DNA from: Sphingomonas hominis
GTDB taxonomy: Bacteria; Pseudomonadota; Alphaproteobacteria; Sphingomonadales; Sphingomonadaceae
Length of the DNA: 64,000 bases
Direction of reading: 5' to 3'
NCBI RefSeq assembly: GCF_013328205.1
Contig: NZ_JABULH010000006.1
Location: forward strand, 158,762 to 222,761
The translations under genes were made by a program, and so were the position numbers. The notes beneath the pieces were generated by a model. That model had not been told where the DNA came from and made no database searches. It worked only from the letters and a program-made list of their open reading frames with translations. This document shows, piece by piece, positions 1 through 9,056 of the stretch; the stretch's first letter is position 1, and each line of letters opens with the position of its first letter.

Positions 1-28
1 CTGCCCCCAACTGCATAGAAGTTGGCGC

Positions 29-472
29 ATGGAACTGATCTTCGTGAAGCGCAGCGGTAAGATCGACGATCTCACCATCGTCCGCGAGGCTGGCGGGCGG
101 GAAACCATTTCTTGCCCGAAGCAGGGCATCATACCGCATGAGATGGTGCATTACGCCGTAGAGAGCGTGCTCGCGCACCGAGGGTTCTTGTCGCTCGTCA
201 AAGACGGCAAGCCGGCAGAGTTCGGGACTGAAGGCGGGGACAGCGAAGAGGCAATCGAGCGACTGGTGGAGGTGTTTCAAGCCGAACTTTGGGGTGGTCG
301 TGTTCCAGCCGCGGACTTGGTCGCCACTTACGAGCATGCCTGCGAAGCTCGCGGGCACAGCGTTGCCGCGATCTCGCACGCGGATGTCGGGACAATCCGG
401 CACCGCTTGAATGAGCTTAGCCGCCAGTGGTCGGCTGTCGCCGTCAACGAAGATTTGAAGCTCCGCTTCTGA
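29..472 (+). CDS. hypothetical protein, 147 aa
   Basis: I do not recognise a named family. The protein is soluble, without signal peptide or membrane segment, and is acidic in the middle (GDSEEAIERLVEVF). An early block reads PHEMVHYAVES, which superficially recalls the HExxH-type helix of metalloproteases, but the second ligand order is wrong (HEMVHY), so no peptidase activity is claimed. The start ATG lies at the window edge and only 28 bases of upstream sequence are visible. Codon bias is strong at third positions (G/C), as expected for a real gene in this genome. The antisense frames are shadows. Confidence 0.75.
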   Translation: MELIFVKRSGKIDDLTIVREAGGRETISCPKQGIIPHEMVHYAVESVLAHRGFLSLVKDGKPAEFGTEGGDSEEAIERLVEVFQAELWGGRVPAADLVATYEHACEARGHSVAAISHADVGTIRHRLNELSRQWSAVAVNEDLKLRF

Positions 473-772
473 ACCGCACTCATAGGCGCAATGTCTTGAG
501 TTGTTGGCAAGCCAGCATATCGTGTTTTGGTAGGAGCGGACGTTGCGGCAAGCCTTTTGCTTCGCCATCATGTAGCCGTGTCGCGCACCTCTCTAACTTG
601 GGCTCTCCCGCTGGTGGCGATCTTTTCGGGTGCAATCAAGCTTCTCGTACCTACAATGCCGCTTGCGCGACGCCGTTGCCGAATTGGAAGACGGACCTGC
701 GTGCCGCGTAGCACAGTTAACACTGACGCCGCCCGCAGCGCCGGTGAGGACGGCTGCGGACGGCTGTGCGAC
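473..772. other. intergenic region, no gene seen
   Basis: About 300 bases between the first hypothetical gene and the converging stress-protein gene. Open frames here have no start context and no codon bias. I see no clear terminator hairpin with a T-tract. Confidence 0.4.
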
Positions 773-1294
773 TTAGTACGTGGACGCGCGTGCCTGTGAG
801 GCGTTGTGTCCGCCATTGCGGTAGAGGATGTCCTGCGCACTCTGACCGTTGATGTCGCCACCGCCAACAGTGACGACCACGCCACCATCCTTCATGCGGC
901 CGCTGTAGTAGCTGGCGTCTTCGTCACCGACGCCGTGCTTCGTCAGCACTTCGTTGAACGTGCCGGTCAACGCACCCAGGCCAGCGCCGATCGCCATGGC
1001 TTCAGGAACGGCCGATGCAGCAATGGCACCAGCAGCAGCAAGAGGGCCGACCCCCGGGATCGCAAGGGCCGCAACACCCAAGCCGGCACCCAGTGCGCCG
1101 CCTCCAAGAATGCCCCGTAGGACATTGCGATGATGCTCGTCGGTGATCTCGCCCTCGCCGGAGGTAGCCGTCGTGGTGCCGCCATGATGAGCAATGATCG
1201 AGAGGTCGGTGTCCCGTACACCCGAGGATCGAAGTTCCGAGACCGCGCGCTCTGCTTCTGCGTGGGTGTCGAAAATAGCCGATGCATGAACCAT
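773..1294 (-). CDS. general stress protein 17M-like protein with glycine-rich hydrophobic core
   Basis: The 173-aa protein begins with a YflT/GsP17M-type domain (AIFDTHAEAERAVSELRSSG, then TDLSIIAHH), a fold seen in general stress proteins of unknown biochemical role. Residues about 60-110 form a Gly/Ala-rich hydrophobic stretch (GGALGAGLGVAALAIPGVGP) that could insert in or associate with a membrane. The C-terminal part carries GVVVTVGGGD, the second strand of the domain. I chose the ATG at 1294 because GAGAGAGGG lies just upstream; a longer frame reaches 1393 but its extra residues do not look like protein. Role in stress is inferred from family only. Confidence 0.8.
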   Translation of the reverse strand: MVHASAIFDTHAEAERAVSELRSSGVRDTDLSIIAHHGGTTTATSGEGEITDEHHRNVLRGILGGGALGAGLGVAALAIPGVGPLAAAGAIAASAVPEAMAIGAGLGALTGTFNEVLTKHGVGDEDASYYSGRMKDGGVVVTVGGGDINGQSAQDILYRNGGHNASQARASTY

Positions 1295-1739
1295 GATTTT
1301 CCCTCTCTCAAACACACCGCTTTCAAACGGCTGCGATGAAACAGGTAAATACGCTGCTCGTTCCCGCCACTCCAATAACAAGAGTTGCGCCATGTTAAGA
1401 CTAAAGGGCGCTTTAAACCCGTTATGAGCTATTCTAATCTAGAGTGATAACCGAGGTAAAAGTGAGATAACTGCCGGTCACCTAAGTTAGCCGACCCACC
1501 AATAAGCCGAATCAAGAGCTGGGATGATCAGCGATACCCTCTGAGCTGTCTGCCGGTTTCCAGATCGTCGCAACACCTGCCTACGTACTCGCGGCAACTC
1601 GTGAGGATATCCACTGGTCAGCGGAGTGTGGCTGATCACTAAGATTGGAAGAACAAAGGCTGGAAAGCCAGCTGGCGCCCGAGCTGCCCCATTCGCTTGC
1701 AAGAAGAGTAGCGCCTCGCTTACGCGTGCTTACGCCCTC
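1295..1739. other. intergenic region, no gene seen
   Basis: This holds the promoter region of the leftward stress-protein gene, then about 350 bases with no frame of coding character. It is locally more AT-rich around 1395-1480. Confidence 0.4.
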
Positions 1740-2159
1740 CTATCGCCCGTAACGAGCATCAACGCTCTTAGCGAGGTCTTCAAGGTCTCGCGCAAGGTCA
1801 AGCATGGCCGAGGAAGTGGCCAAGCGCGCTTGGTCAGCGGGCGACACCTCGGCCGGCTTGCCGATCCGAGAGCGTACCATCTTCGCCACGTGGCGCAGCG
1901 TGACGGGATCGCCGACCGGTGGAGCTACGGGCTGCGGGGAAGGAGCCTTGTGCCGCAGCTCCCCTCGCCCTTTCGAGAACCCACGTAGCCACGCGGTGCG
2001 GCAGGCAAATTGAAGTTCGCTGTTGTGGACGTAGGGGCAATCGACTGCAGACGCTTCGCAGTCGTGACCAGCACGCCGCCCCTCTTCCCGCGCAGCGCGC
2101 ACAGCAAGCTCACGATCCTCGTTGGCGTGCGGGGCATCAGCGGGGACATGTGGCAACAT
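1740..2159 (-). CDS. protein with ribosome-modulation-factor-like segment, 139 aa
   Basis: Residues about 20-65 follow the RMF pattern: an AxxxGRRAGHD stretch, a CPY triplet, then a WLRGF ending. In E. coli RMF the same order is GYQAG, CPY, WLGGW. RMF dimerises 70S ribosomes in stationary phase. Here the domain sits in a longer protein with a Pro-rich linker and a helical C-terminal tail (LARDLEDLAKSVDARYG) that RMF lacks. I see no strong ribosome binding site before the ATG at 2159, so the start is uncertain. Ribosome binding is inference from motif similarity. It stands alone, transcribed leftward. Confidence 0.65.
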   Translation of the reverse strand: MLPHVPADAPHANEDRELAVRAAREEGRRAGHDCEASAVDCPYVHNSELQFACRTAWLRGFSKGRGELRHKAPSPQPVAPPVGDPVTLRHVAKMVRSRIGKPAEVSPADQARLATSSAMLDLARDLEDLAKSVDARYGR

Positions 2160-2566
2160 GTGCGATCTCGGAAACCTAAGCGTTTTGTCCTACCGAACCT
2201 GCAATGCCGCGAGGTGATCGCACATTCAATCGCGCTTGAAGCGCGCGTACCGCGCATGAACTAGGCGCAGGTCTCGTTTCTCGGTTCACAGCGACAGCTC
2301 GCGCCAAGCTGCCCGTTCGTTCAGTGTCAGAGCGCCTGAATTGGGTACGCACTTCGCAAGCCCATGCCACGAGGTGTCACCACCGCTGACGAGCTGTTGA
2401 AGCGCTTCAAGAATGTACTGGCCTGGAGAAAGCATCGGCGGTTGACGGAGTCCCTTAGACGAGACAATTACCGCAGCACCTTACCTCAGTTCCGAATGCC
2501 CACACAACCTGCCGGTAACCTTGGCGAGGCACTCGCCATCGGCAGCGGTTGGCCAGAGGATTGTGA
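2160..2566. other. intergenic region, no gene seen
   Basis: About 400 bases between the leftward RMF-like gene and a rightward degenerate gene. Short frames here show no coding bias. Promoters for both neighbours should lie here but no consensus is obvious. Confidence 0.4.
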
Positions 2567-3145
2567 TTGAGCGCATCACGCGGCCACGGTCGGCATCACG
2601 CGGCCTTCGTCAGAAATCGAGATTGCGGCGCGCCACCTGGGTGGCGAGCGCATCAGCGTCGCCTTCGACTCCCATCCCGTCACTTCATTGTCGCACTCCA
2701 GGACCTGCGCACGGGAAAGCAAACGCAGATTACTCGGTTGCCGAAGCTGGCAAAGCATTGCAGCGATCCGCAATTAAGGGCGGCACTCGAAACACAGGTG
2801 GTCCTCGTCACCACACAGGCGGCACGCATCGCTGCCGCGATCAACGTAACTGGCCCTGAGAACCTCTGGATAAGCGGCATATTGAACGATGCCGAGCGGG
2901 ACATGCGTCAGCCCCAATTCGGCCGGTTGTTCGCCATCGCGTTGATCGGCGCGATCCGGAAAGCGAAGGCTGCCGAGATCGTGTCCTCCGAAACGGTGAT
3001 CGGCTTGGCTCGTGGCCTTGGCAACAGCGCCTTGCTGAACCTGGCTGCCGCCGACCATGCAGAAGAGATCGCAACCGACCGCGTTTCGAAAGCGCGACCG
3101 ACAGGCTTGGTGTTAAGCTCCGGATCGATGCAGCCGGCCTGCTAA
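2567..3145 (+). CDS. degenerate DUF892 (YciE-like, ferritin-like) protein
   Basis: From about residue 40 the protein follows DUF892/YciE: FIVALQDLRTGKQTQITRLP, then KLAKHCSDPQLRAALETQ, and later AIRKAKAAEI and ADHAEEIATDRV. YciE proteins are four-helix ferritin-like bundles with Glu/His metal ligands. Here the first-helix AEKQ motif is changed to TGKQ and the EET of helix two is lost, so iron binding is doubtful. The first 38 residues do not resemble the family and the only frame-opening start is a TTG, so the true start is unclear. It may be a decaying gene or an upstream-truncated copy. Confidence 0.5.
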   Translation: MSASRGHGRHHAAFVRNRDCGAPPGWRAHQRRLRLPSRHFIVALQDLRTGKQTQITRLPKLAKHCSDPQLRAALETQVVLVTTQAARIAAAINVTGPENLWISGILNDAERDMRQPQFGRLFAIALIGAIRKAKAAEIVSSETVIGLARGLGNSALLNLAAADHAEEIATDRVSKARPTGLVLSSGSMQPAC

Positions 3146-3227
3146 CTTCTTGATCTCGAGCAATATCGGGAACGTTTGCTGTCCGATCAGCTTACTCGTT
3201 CAACGGCAAGAGAATTGGAGCGGCACC

Positions 3228-4376
3228 ATGCTGGCGATGAACTACCGCGGACCCTACCGGGTTCGTGCCGACGAGAAGCCGATGCCGGTAATCGAGCATC
3301 CCGAAGACGCGATCGTGAAAGTGACTCGTTCGTGCATCTGCGGATCGGATCTTCACCTCTACCACGGCATGGTTCCCGATACCCGCGTGGGCCAGACATT
3401 CGGGCACGAATTCTGCGGCATCGTCGAGCAGGTCGGGCCCGAGGTTCGCAACCTGAAGGTGGGCGATCACGTCCTCGTGCCGTTCAACATCGCGTGCGGC
3501 AAATGCCACTTCTGCCAGCAAGGGCTGTTCGGCAATTGTCACGAGTCCAATGCGCAGGCGACCGCGGTGGGCGGCATCTACGGTTACTCGCACACCGCCG
3601 GCGGCTATGACGGCGGCCAGGCGCAGTTCGTGCGCGTGCCCTACGCTGATGTCGGTCCGGTGGTGATCCCCGACTGGATGGACCCGGACGACGCCGTGCT
3701 GCTGACCGACGTGGTGCCGACCGGCTATCAGGCGGCCGAGATGGGCGGCATTCAACGCGGCGACACGGTGGTGGTGTTCGGCGCCGGACCGGTCGGCCTG
3801 ATGGCGGCACGTTCCGCCTGGCTGTTCGGCGCCGGGCGGGTGATCGTGATCGATCACCTCGACTACCGGCTCGAGTTTGCGCGCACGTTTGCGCCGGCCG
3901 AAGTCTATAATTTTCGCGAGATCGACGACATGGCGGTCTTCATCAAGAAGCAGACCGACTCATTGGGTGCGGATGTCTGCATCGACGCGGTCGGCGGCGA
4001 TGCTGCGGGTAACAAGCTGCAGCGGCTGCTCGGCGTTTATCTGAAATGGGAAGCCGGCAACGCGATCGCGCTTCACTGGGCGATCAACTCGGTCAAGAAG
4101 GGTGGAATCGTCTCGATCGTCGGGGTTTACGGCCCGACCGGCAACATCGTGCCGATGGGCAATGTCGTGAACAAAGGCATCACCGTGCGCGCCAATCAGG
4201 CGTCGGTGAAGCGGCTGCTTCCTCGGCTGATCGAGCATATTCGCGTGGGCCACATCAACCCCAAGGCGATGATCACGCACCGCGTACCCTTGGAAGACAT
4301 TGCCGACGCATACCACATGTTCGCGGCAAAACTCGACGGCTGCATCAAGCCCGTGCTGCTGCCCCATGGCCTTTGA
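3228..4376 (+). CDS. zinc-dependent alcohol dehydrogenase (MDR family)
   Basis: A 382-aa medium-chain dehydrogenase. Catalytic zinc ligands are visible as Cys38 (CICGSD) and His60-Glu61 (GHEFCG); the structural zinc site is Cys90, Cys93, Cys96, Cys104. The Rossmann motif GAGPVG lies near residue 190, followed by an acidic residue in VIVIDH that favours NAD. The overall pattern, with an insert around AGGYDGGQAQFVRVPYAD, resembles glutathione-dependent formaldehyde dehydrogenase-like and threonine-dehydrogenase-like branches; the substrate cannot be read. I start at ATG 3228, seven bases after GGAG, instead of the longer frame from 3150. A hypothetical gene follows 10 bases downstream and is probably co-transcribed. 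Confidence 0.88.
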   Translation: MLAMNYRGPYRVRADEKPMPVIEHPEDAIVKVTRSCICGSDLHLYHGMVPDTRVGQTFGHEFCGIVEQVGPEVRNLKVGDHVLVPFNIACGKCHFCQQGLFGNCHESNAQATAVGGIYGYSHTAGGYDGGQAQFVRVPYADVGPVVIPDWMDPDDAVLLTDVVPTGYQAAEMGGIQRGDTVVVFGAGPVGLMAARSAWLFGAGRVIVIDHLDYRLEFARTFAPAEVYNFREIDDMAVFIKKQTDSLGADVCIDAVGGDAAGNKLQRLLGVYLKWEAGNAIALHWAINSVKKGGIVSIVGVYGPTGNIVPMGNVVNKGITVRANQASVKRLLPRLIEHIRVGHINPKAMITHRVPLEDIADAYHMFAAKLDGCIKPVLLPHGL

Positions 4377-4386
4377 GGAACACGCG

Positions 4387-4929
4387 ATGAGCAGAATCGA
4401 TACCGCCACGATCCCCGGCTGGGGCGTCGATGCCGACCCCGAGAACGATCCGGCCTATCCGATGCGTCATACCGAGGAGATGGAGACGCGCGGGCTGGAT
4501 TGGCAGCGACCTGCTATCCAGCACTCAGGGGTGGAGGTGCTGCAATCCATCGAGCACAACCGCCGTCCTTCGGTGACGGGCACGTCAGCGCCGCCCCAGG
4601 GCTTGTCGGGCATGGTTCGGCGCGCCGCGTTCAAGCGCAGCGAGTCCGACTGGTTCCACTGGCTGATGCTGATGAGCGCCGACCGGCTGAGCGTGGCCGA
4701 GGGGATAATCGACGATGCACGGCGGGGCCGCGTACCCAACATCCCAGCCGAGATGGGCGTGCGCGCGGAATGGCGCCACAACAAGAAGGGGTTTGCGATC
4801 AAGACCATCGCGATCCTGGGGCTTAGCGCAACGCTCGTCACGGCGTTGCGTCGGCCCAACAAAGCCGTGAACCGCGACACTGCGACAGCCGACGCGATCG
4901 CCCCGGTCGCCTCGACACACGTTTCGTAG
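4387..4929 (+). CDS. hypothetical protein, 180 aa, downstream of the dehydrogenase
   Basis: Unrecognised. The N-terminal half is hydrophilic and Pro-rich (TIPGWGVDADPENDPAYPM), the middle is helical (SDWFHWLMLMSADRLSVAEG), and a single hydrophobic segment near residue 145-160 (IKTIAILGLSATLVTAL) could be a membrane anchor. The start ATG at 4387 is preceded by GAGGAA, ten bases after the dehydrogenase stop, so the pair is likely one operon. No catalytic motif is seen. Confidence 0.7.
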   Translation: MSRIDTATIPGWGVDADPENDPAYPMRHTEEMETRGLDWQRPAIQHSGVEVLQSIEHNRRPSVTGTSAPPQGLSGMVRRAAFKRSESDWFHWLMLMSADRLSVAEGIIDDARRGRVPNIPAEMGVRAEWRHNKKGFAIKTIAILGLSATLVTALRRPNKAVNRDTATADAIAPVASTHVS

Positions 4930-5146
4930 TGGTGACCGCCAGGAAGGCAGAACCTTGCGTCACCGCGACGCTGATCGCGGTGATCAACACATCGTTTGCT
5001 GAATAACTCCGATTGCGCCTTGAACATCTTGCCACGGCTCATCGTGACCTGCGCGGCAAGAGCCTGAGCAACGTACGACCCGTCCATTCAGTAAACTTGC
5101 CTCATGTGAGTGACCAAGGCGGATAGCCGCACCAGAGCTGCACACC

Positions 5147-7000
5147 ATGCACTTCCCGCAACCCACGCCCCAGCCCACTTCGATTCCCGAACCGCATGAT
5201 GTTCCTTATGACGGCGTGCTCCGCTTGTGGGTCGATGCCCGCGACGTAGCGCGCGGCATCTATCGCGTTCGTGAAGTGATACCGGTTTCCGGAGCCGGAC
5301 GGATCGTGCTTCTTTATCCCAAATGGCTGCCGGGCTTTCACGCGCCGCAAGCGCCGATCGAGTTGTTCGCCGGACTGACGGTGGCGGCCGACGGTCACGA
5401 CCTCACGTGGGAGCGTCATCCCGTAACCGTGAACGCCTTCTACGTCGACGTGCCCGACGGCGCGGCAGCGATCGAGGCCGAGTTCCAGTTCCTTTCACCG
5501 ACTGATCCGTCCCAAGGTCGCGTCATCGCCACGTCTGAAATGCTGGCGCTGCAATGGAATACGGTCGTGCTGTATCCGGCCGGTCATTACGCGCGTCAGA
5601 TCACCGTCGAGGCGAGCCTGCGATTGCCGGAGGGCTGGCAGGCGGCCTGCGTTCTCGATCGAAGCGCGAGCGACGGCGCCACATTGCATTTCGCGCCGAC
5701 ACCGCTCGACGTGCTGGTCGACTCGCCGGTGTTGGCGGGCCGCCATTTTCGCCGGATCCCGCTCGACGATCGGGGCACGGTTCACCTCAATCTCGCCGGC
5801 GATCGACCGGACTTGATCGACCCCACCGAGCCGCAGATCGCCGCGCATCGCGCCGTGGTGACGCAGTGCGACCGCTTGTTTGGCGGACGTCACTTCGATC
5901 GCTACGAGATGCTGCTGGCGGTCAGTGACGAGATGACGGCCATCGGCGTCGAGCATCACCGCTCGTTCGATGCCGTCACCGGCCCCGATTACTTCACCGG
6001 ATGGGACGAGGCGCTGGCGCGACGGGACACGGTGCCGCACGAGTTCGTGCACAGCTGGAACGGCAAGCATCGGCGTGGTGAGGACTCCTGGTCGCCGTGC
6101 TTCGAACTGCCGATCCGCAACAGTTTGATGTGGGTCTACGAAGGACAGACGCAATATTGGAGCAAGGTGCTCGCCGCGCGTTCGGGGCTGTGGACGCGCG
6201 AGCAGGCGCTCGGCTCGCTGGCGCTGACCGCCGCCACGTTCGCGGCGCGGCCGGGCAGTCGCTGGCGACCGATGATCGACACCACGCGCGACCCGATCAT
6301 CGCCGCGCGTGCACCGCTGCCGTGGACGAGCTGGCAGCGCAGCGAGGATTATTACAGCGAAGGCGCGCTGATCTGGCTCGACGTCGACACCCGTCTGCGT
6401 GCGCTGACGGAGGACCGGCACTCGCTCGACGATTTCGCGCGCGCCTTCTTCGGGCGCAACGACGGTGAGTGGCGCGTGACCGACACATATGCTTTCGACG
6501 ATGTGGCCGATGCGCTCAACGCGATCGCCGCTTACGACTGGCGCGGCTTCTTCACCAATCAGCTCGAAGGCACGTTCGACGGAACTGACGATGATGGCAT
6601 AAGACGTGGCGGCTATCGCCTCGTCTTCCGAGACGAGCCCAACGCGTACGCGGTTAGCAAGGACGCCGTGTTCGGGACGACGACGCTCACCTTCTCCATC
6701 GGGGTGACGGTGAGCAGCGACGGCGCGCTCAGCGACGTGCTGTGGGACAGCCCGGCCTTTGCGGCGGGCCTCACGACCGGCACCAGGCTGCTGGCGGTCA
6801 ATGGTGCGTCCTACACGGCTGAAATTCTTAGGCAGGCGGTGGCGGCCAGTGCATCGGGCGCGCCGATCGAGCTGATCGTCCAGACAGGCAAGCACGTCCG
6901 CGCGGTGTCGATCGCCTACACCGGCGGACACCGCCACCCGCATCTGGAACGCGTCGAAGGACGCCGAGCCCGGCTTGACGAGATCTACGCGCCCCTGTGA
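5147..7000 (+). CDS. M61 family metallopeptidase (glycyl aminopeptidase-like) with PDZ domain
   Basis: The 617-aa protein has the M61 layout: an N-terminal beta domain, a thermolysin-like catalytic domain with HEFVH at residues 298-302 (zinc ligands both His, catalytic Glu) and a downstream Glu in WVYEGQTQYW as third ligand, then a C-terminal PDZ-like domain about 515-595 (DSPAFAAGLTTGTRLLAVNG). M61 enzymes such as Sphingomonas glycyl aminopeptidase remove N-terminal Gly or Ala. No clear signal peptide is seen, so it is probably cytoplasmic unless exported by another start. It stands alone and converges on the globin gene. Confidence 0.9.
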   Translation: MHFPQPTPQPTSIPEPHDVPYDGVLRLWVDARDVARGIYRVREVIPVSGAGRIVLLYPKWLPGFHAPQAPIELFAGLTVAADGHDLTWERHPVTVNAFYVDVPDGAAAIEAEFQFLSPTDPSQGRVIATSEMLALQWNTVVLYPAGHYARQITVEASLRLPEGWQAACVLDRSASDGATLHFAPTPLDVLVDSPVLAGRHFRRIPLDDRGTVHLNLAGDRPDLIDPTEPQIAAHRAVVTQCDRLFGGRHFDRYEMLLAVSDEMTAIGVEHHRSFDAVTGPDYFTGWDEALARRDTVPHEFVHSWNGKHRRGEDSWSPCFELPIRNSLMWVYEGQTQYWSKVLAARSGLWTREQALGSLALTAATFAARPGSRWRPMIDTTRDPIIAARAPLPWTSWQRSEDYYSEGALIWLDVDTRLRALTEDRHSLDDFARAFFGRNDGEWRVTDTYAFDDVADALNAIAAYDWRGFFTNQLEGTFDGTDDDGIRRGGYRLVFRDEPNAYAVSKDAVFGTTTLTFSIGVTVSSDGALSDVLWDSPAFAAGLTTGTRLLAVNGASYTAEILRQAVAASASGAPIELIVQTGKHVRAVSIAYTGGHRHPHLERVEGRRARLDEIYAPL

Positions 7001-7031
7001 TGCCGCGGAAGAGTGTAGCAATGATCCTCGA

Positions 7032-7502
7032 TCAACGCTCGACGACTTCGCGGTGCATAGGCGCGAGCTTGGCGAGTAAATGGTTCTGCGCTGCAAAAGG
7101 CACGCGTTCCACACGCATCGCCGCCTGCAGATTCTCGACCAACGCGGCCATGTCTGCGCGCTGGATGCCCATGTCCTTATGCGCTGCACGCATGTCACGG
7201 CCGGTGTAGCTGCACCCGCCGCCCAGAATGTAGCAGAACTGCTCCTTGAGCACCCGCCTGAGCCTGACTAGGTCCTGGTTCTTGAAGATGTCGCTGATCC
7301 GCGGATCGTTCTGGTTGCGCGCGACCAGATCCTCGACGATCCGCGACACGCCTGCCTCTCCGTGAAACGCGCGCCACAGACGATCATTGGTGAATGGCGT
7401 TGCGCCGGCATTGGCGTCGGACTGCGTGTAGGGCGCGACCGGCTGCTCGGCCGCGGGCACGACAACGCTCGCTTGGACCAGCAGGATAACGGCGATCAGC
7501 AT
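7032..7502 (-). CDS. exported group I truncated hemoglobin
   Basis: After a short signal peptide (LIAVILLVQASVVVPAAE) the 156-aa protein matches group I truncated globins: FHGEAGVSRIVEDLV, then GGGCSYTGRDMRAAH, where the final His of AAHKDMGI is the expected proximal heme ligand. Truncated globins bind O2 or NO. Periplasmic export is unusual for the family as commonly studied and is inferred from the signal. The ATG at 7502 is one base after the stop of the DUF3034 gene, so translation is probably coupled. A longer frame to 7577 overlaps the upstream gene and is rejected. Confidence 0.85.
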   Translation of the reverse strand: MLIAVILLVQASVVVPAAEQPVAPYTQSDANAGATPFTNDRLWRAFHGEAGVSRIVEDLVARNQNDPRISDIFKNQDLVRLRRVLKEQFCYILGGGCSYTGRDMRAAHKDMGIQRADMAALVENLQAAMRVERVPFAAQNHLLAKLAPMHREVVER

Positions 7503-7503
7503 G

Positions 7504-8385
7504 TCAGAACGATCCTTGCAGGGACAGGAACGCGCCGCGTTGGCGGCGGACGGTGGCGATATCGCCCAGGTCGACATAGGCGGCGGTCAGCGACACATTG
7601 CGGGCGACCGCCCAGGCCGCGAACGCGTCCACCGCTTTCTGCTCGCGCGCGAAGCCGAGGTTGCTCGGCTTGCTGCGCCCCTCAACCCCGACGACGAGCC
7701 TTCGCGAGAGCATCATCCCGGCGGAACCCTCGACCTGCGGACGATAATGGTCATGCCGATCGCCACCGAACCCGAGCAGACCAAATTGGTTCGCCTTGGT
7801 CGCGCGCATCGTGGCGTTCAAAACCAGGCTGCGTGACAGCACCACCTTGGTGGCGGCGAGATAGAAGTCGGTGCCGCGGTCGTGGCGTCCGCCGATCGCA
7901 CGGATGACCGCACCGCGGTTCGCCCGCTTGTGCTGCACGCCGATCGCAATCTGCGGCAGCCAGCTGTCCTGATCCCACACCGCATCGCCGACCATGCGCA
8001 GCTTGGCGCCGAACACGTCTTGCCCGAACGTGAAGCCGCGCCCCAGCCCCAGCGTCGCGCCCGCGGAACGTGTATCGAAACGCTGCCGCGTGTACGACAG
8101 TTCGAGCCGATCGTTGACGCCGATCGCCGCACCGAAGCTCGTCAGGTCGAAATCGGGCAGCGCCACCAACGTCGCATGCGCCTTGCCACCGATGCCGTCG
8201 CGCGTTTCGTTGCCGACGATCACCGCCCACGTAGCGAGGCCACCGCCCGCGGCACCTTCCACGCTGGTGACGCCGGTGGTGAGCAGCAGCTTGCCGCCCG
8301 CGCGGCGATCACCGGCGAAGGCAGGCTGTGCAACGGTCAACAAGGTCAGCACGGCGGTCACGAACGGTCGAATCATGCTGCGCAT
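7504..8385 (-). CDS. DUF3034 family outer-membrane-like protein
   Basis: 293 aa with a cleavable signal peptide (TAVLTLLTVAQPAFAGD). The remainder alternates polar and hydrophobic residues in beta strands with repeated Arg/Gly turns and ends in Phe (FLSLQGSF), typical of an outer-membrane barrel. It matches DUF3034, a family of unknown function. It is transcribed divergently from the cupredoxin/c-di-GMP pair and directly upstream of the exported globin, so a shared envelope role is likely. Confidence 0.85.
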   Translation of the reverse strand: MRSMIRPFVTAVLTLLTVAQPAFAGDRRAGGKLLLTTGVTSVEGAAGGGLATWAVIVGNETRDGIGGKAHATLVALPDFDLTSFGAAIGVNDRLELSYTRQRFDTRSAGATLGLGRGFTFGQDVFGAKLRMVGDAVWDQDSWLPQIAIGVQHKRANRGAVIRAIGGRHDRGTDFYLAATKVVLSRSLVLNATMRATKANQFGLLGFGGDRHDHYRPQVEGSAGMMLSRRLVVGVEGRSKPSNLGFAREQKAVDAFAAWAVARNVSLTAAYVDLGDIATVRRQRGAFLSLQGSF

Positions 8386-8462
8386 TTCGCGCAGAACCTT
8401 CCAAACTTGGGTTAACGATGCAGTTTACCGTGTCGCAACCTTCCTCCGGTAGGTCCGCCGTC

Positions 8463-9056
8463 ATGCGTATTTCCTGTATCGTGGCACTCACATTGGCAGC
8501 ATTGCCGATCGCCACCGCCGTGCACGCGGCACCCGTGGCGATCCAGGTGATCGGCGTCGACGGACGGCCGCTGCCGGGCGCGGTAGTGACGGTGACGATG
8601 CCGGGTACGGCTACACCGGGGCCGCGCGGCCCCTACGTGGTTGCACAGCGCAACATCCAGTTCGATCCGCACGTCCTGATCGTGCCTGTCGGTGCCACGG
8701 TGAGCTTCCCCAATTTCGACAAGGTGCGGCACCACGTCTATTCCTTCTCCAAGCCCAAGAAGTTCGAGCTGAAGCTGTTCGGCCTGGACGAGAGCCGAAA
8801 CGTCGTTTTCGACAAGCCCGGCGCCGTCGCGCTGGGATGCAACATTCACGATCCCATGAACGGCGTCGTGTACGTCACTGCCAGCCCTTTCACGGCGCTG
8901 ACCGACGCAGCCGGACGCGTGCGCCTGAACGTGGCGCCAGGCGCGGGGCGCATCTCCGTGTGGCACCCGGCGATCCGTGCAGCGGCCAACACACTGGAAC
9001 AGCCCGCCTCCATCGCAGCGACGGGGCTCACCACGACGCTTCAGTTGCGCCGATGA
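8463..9056 (+). CDS. cupredoxin-like 'methylamine utilization' family protein
   Basis: 197 aa with a signal peptide (ISCIVALTLAALPIATAVHA). Copper-site candidates are His in FDKVRHHVYSF and the cluster Cys-x-x-His-x-x-Met in LGCNIHDPMNG, the plastocyanin-type arrangement. A C-terminal carboxypeptidase-regulatory-like part follows (TDAAGRVRLNVAPGAG). Family members are labelled methylamine utilization proteins by position elsewhere, but no methylamine dehydrogenase genes occur here. I use ATG 8463, which gives a complete signal peptide, over 8328 or 8418. Its stop overlaps the next start (ATGA), indicating translational coupling with the c-di-GMP enzyme. Confidence 0.85.
   Translation: MRISCIVALTLAALPIATAVHAAPVAIQVIGVDGRPLPGAVVTVTMPGTATPGPRGPYVVAQRNIQFDPHVLIVPVGATVSFPNFDKVRHHVYSFSKPKKFELKLFGLDESRNVVFDKPGAVALGCNIHDPMNGVVYVTASPFTALTDAAGRVRLNVAPGAGRISVWHPAIRAAANTLEQPASIAATGLTTTLQLRR

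Noticed and set aside
29-472. Metallopeptidase reading of HEMVHY
   Set aside because: HExxH would need His at the fifth position after a correct helix; HEMVH fits letter by letter, but no third ligand or family context supports it.
5495-7198. 567-codon leftward open frame
   Set aside because: Antisense to the M61 peptidase with its HEFVH site.
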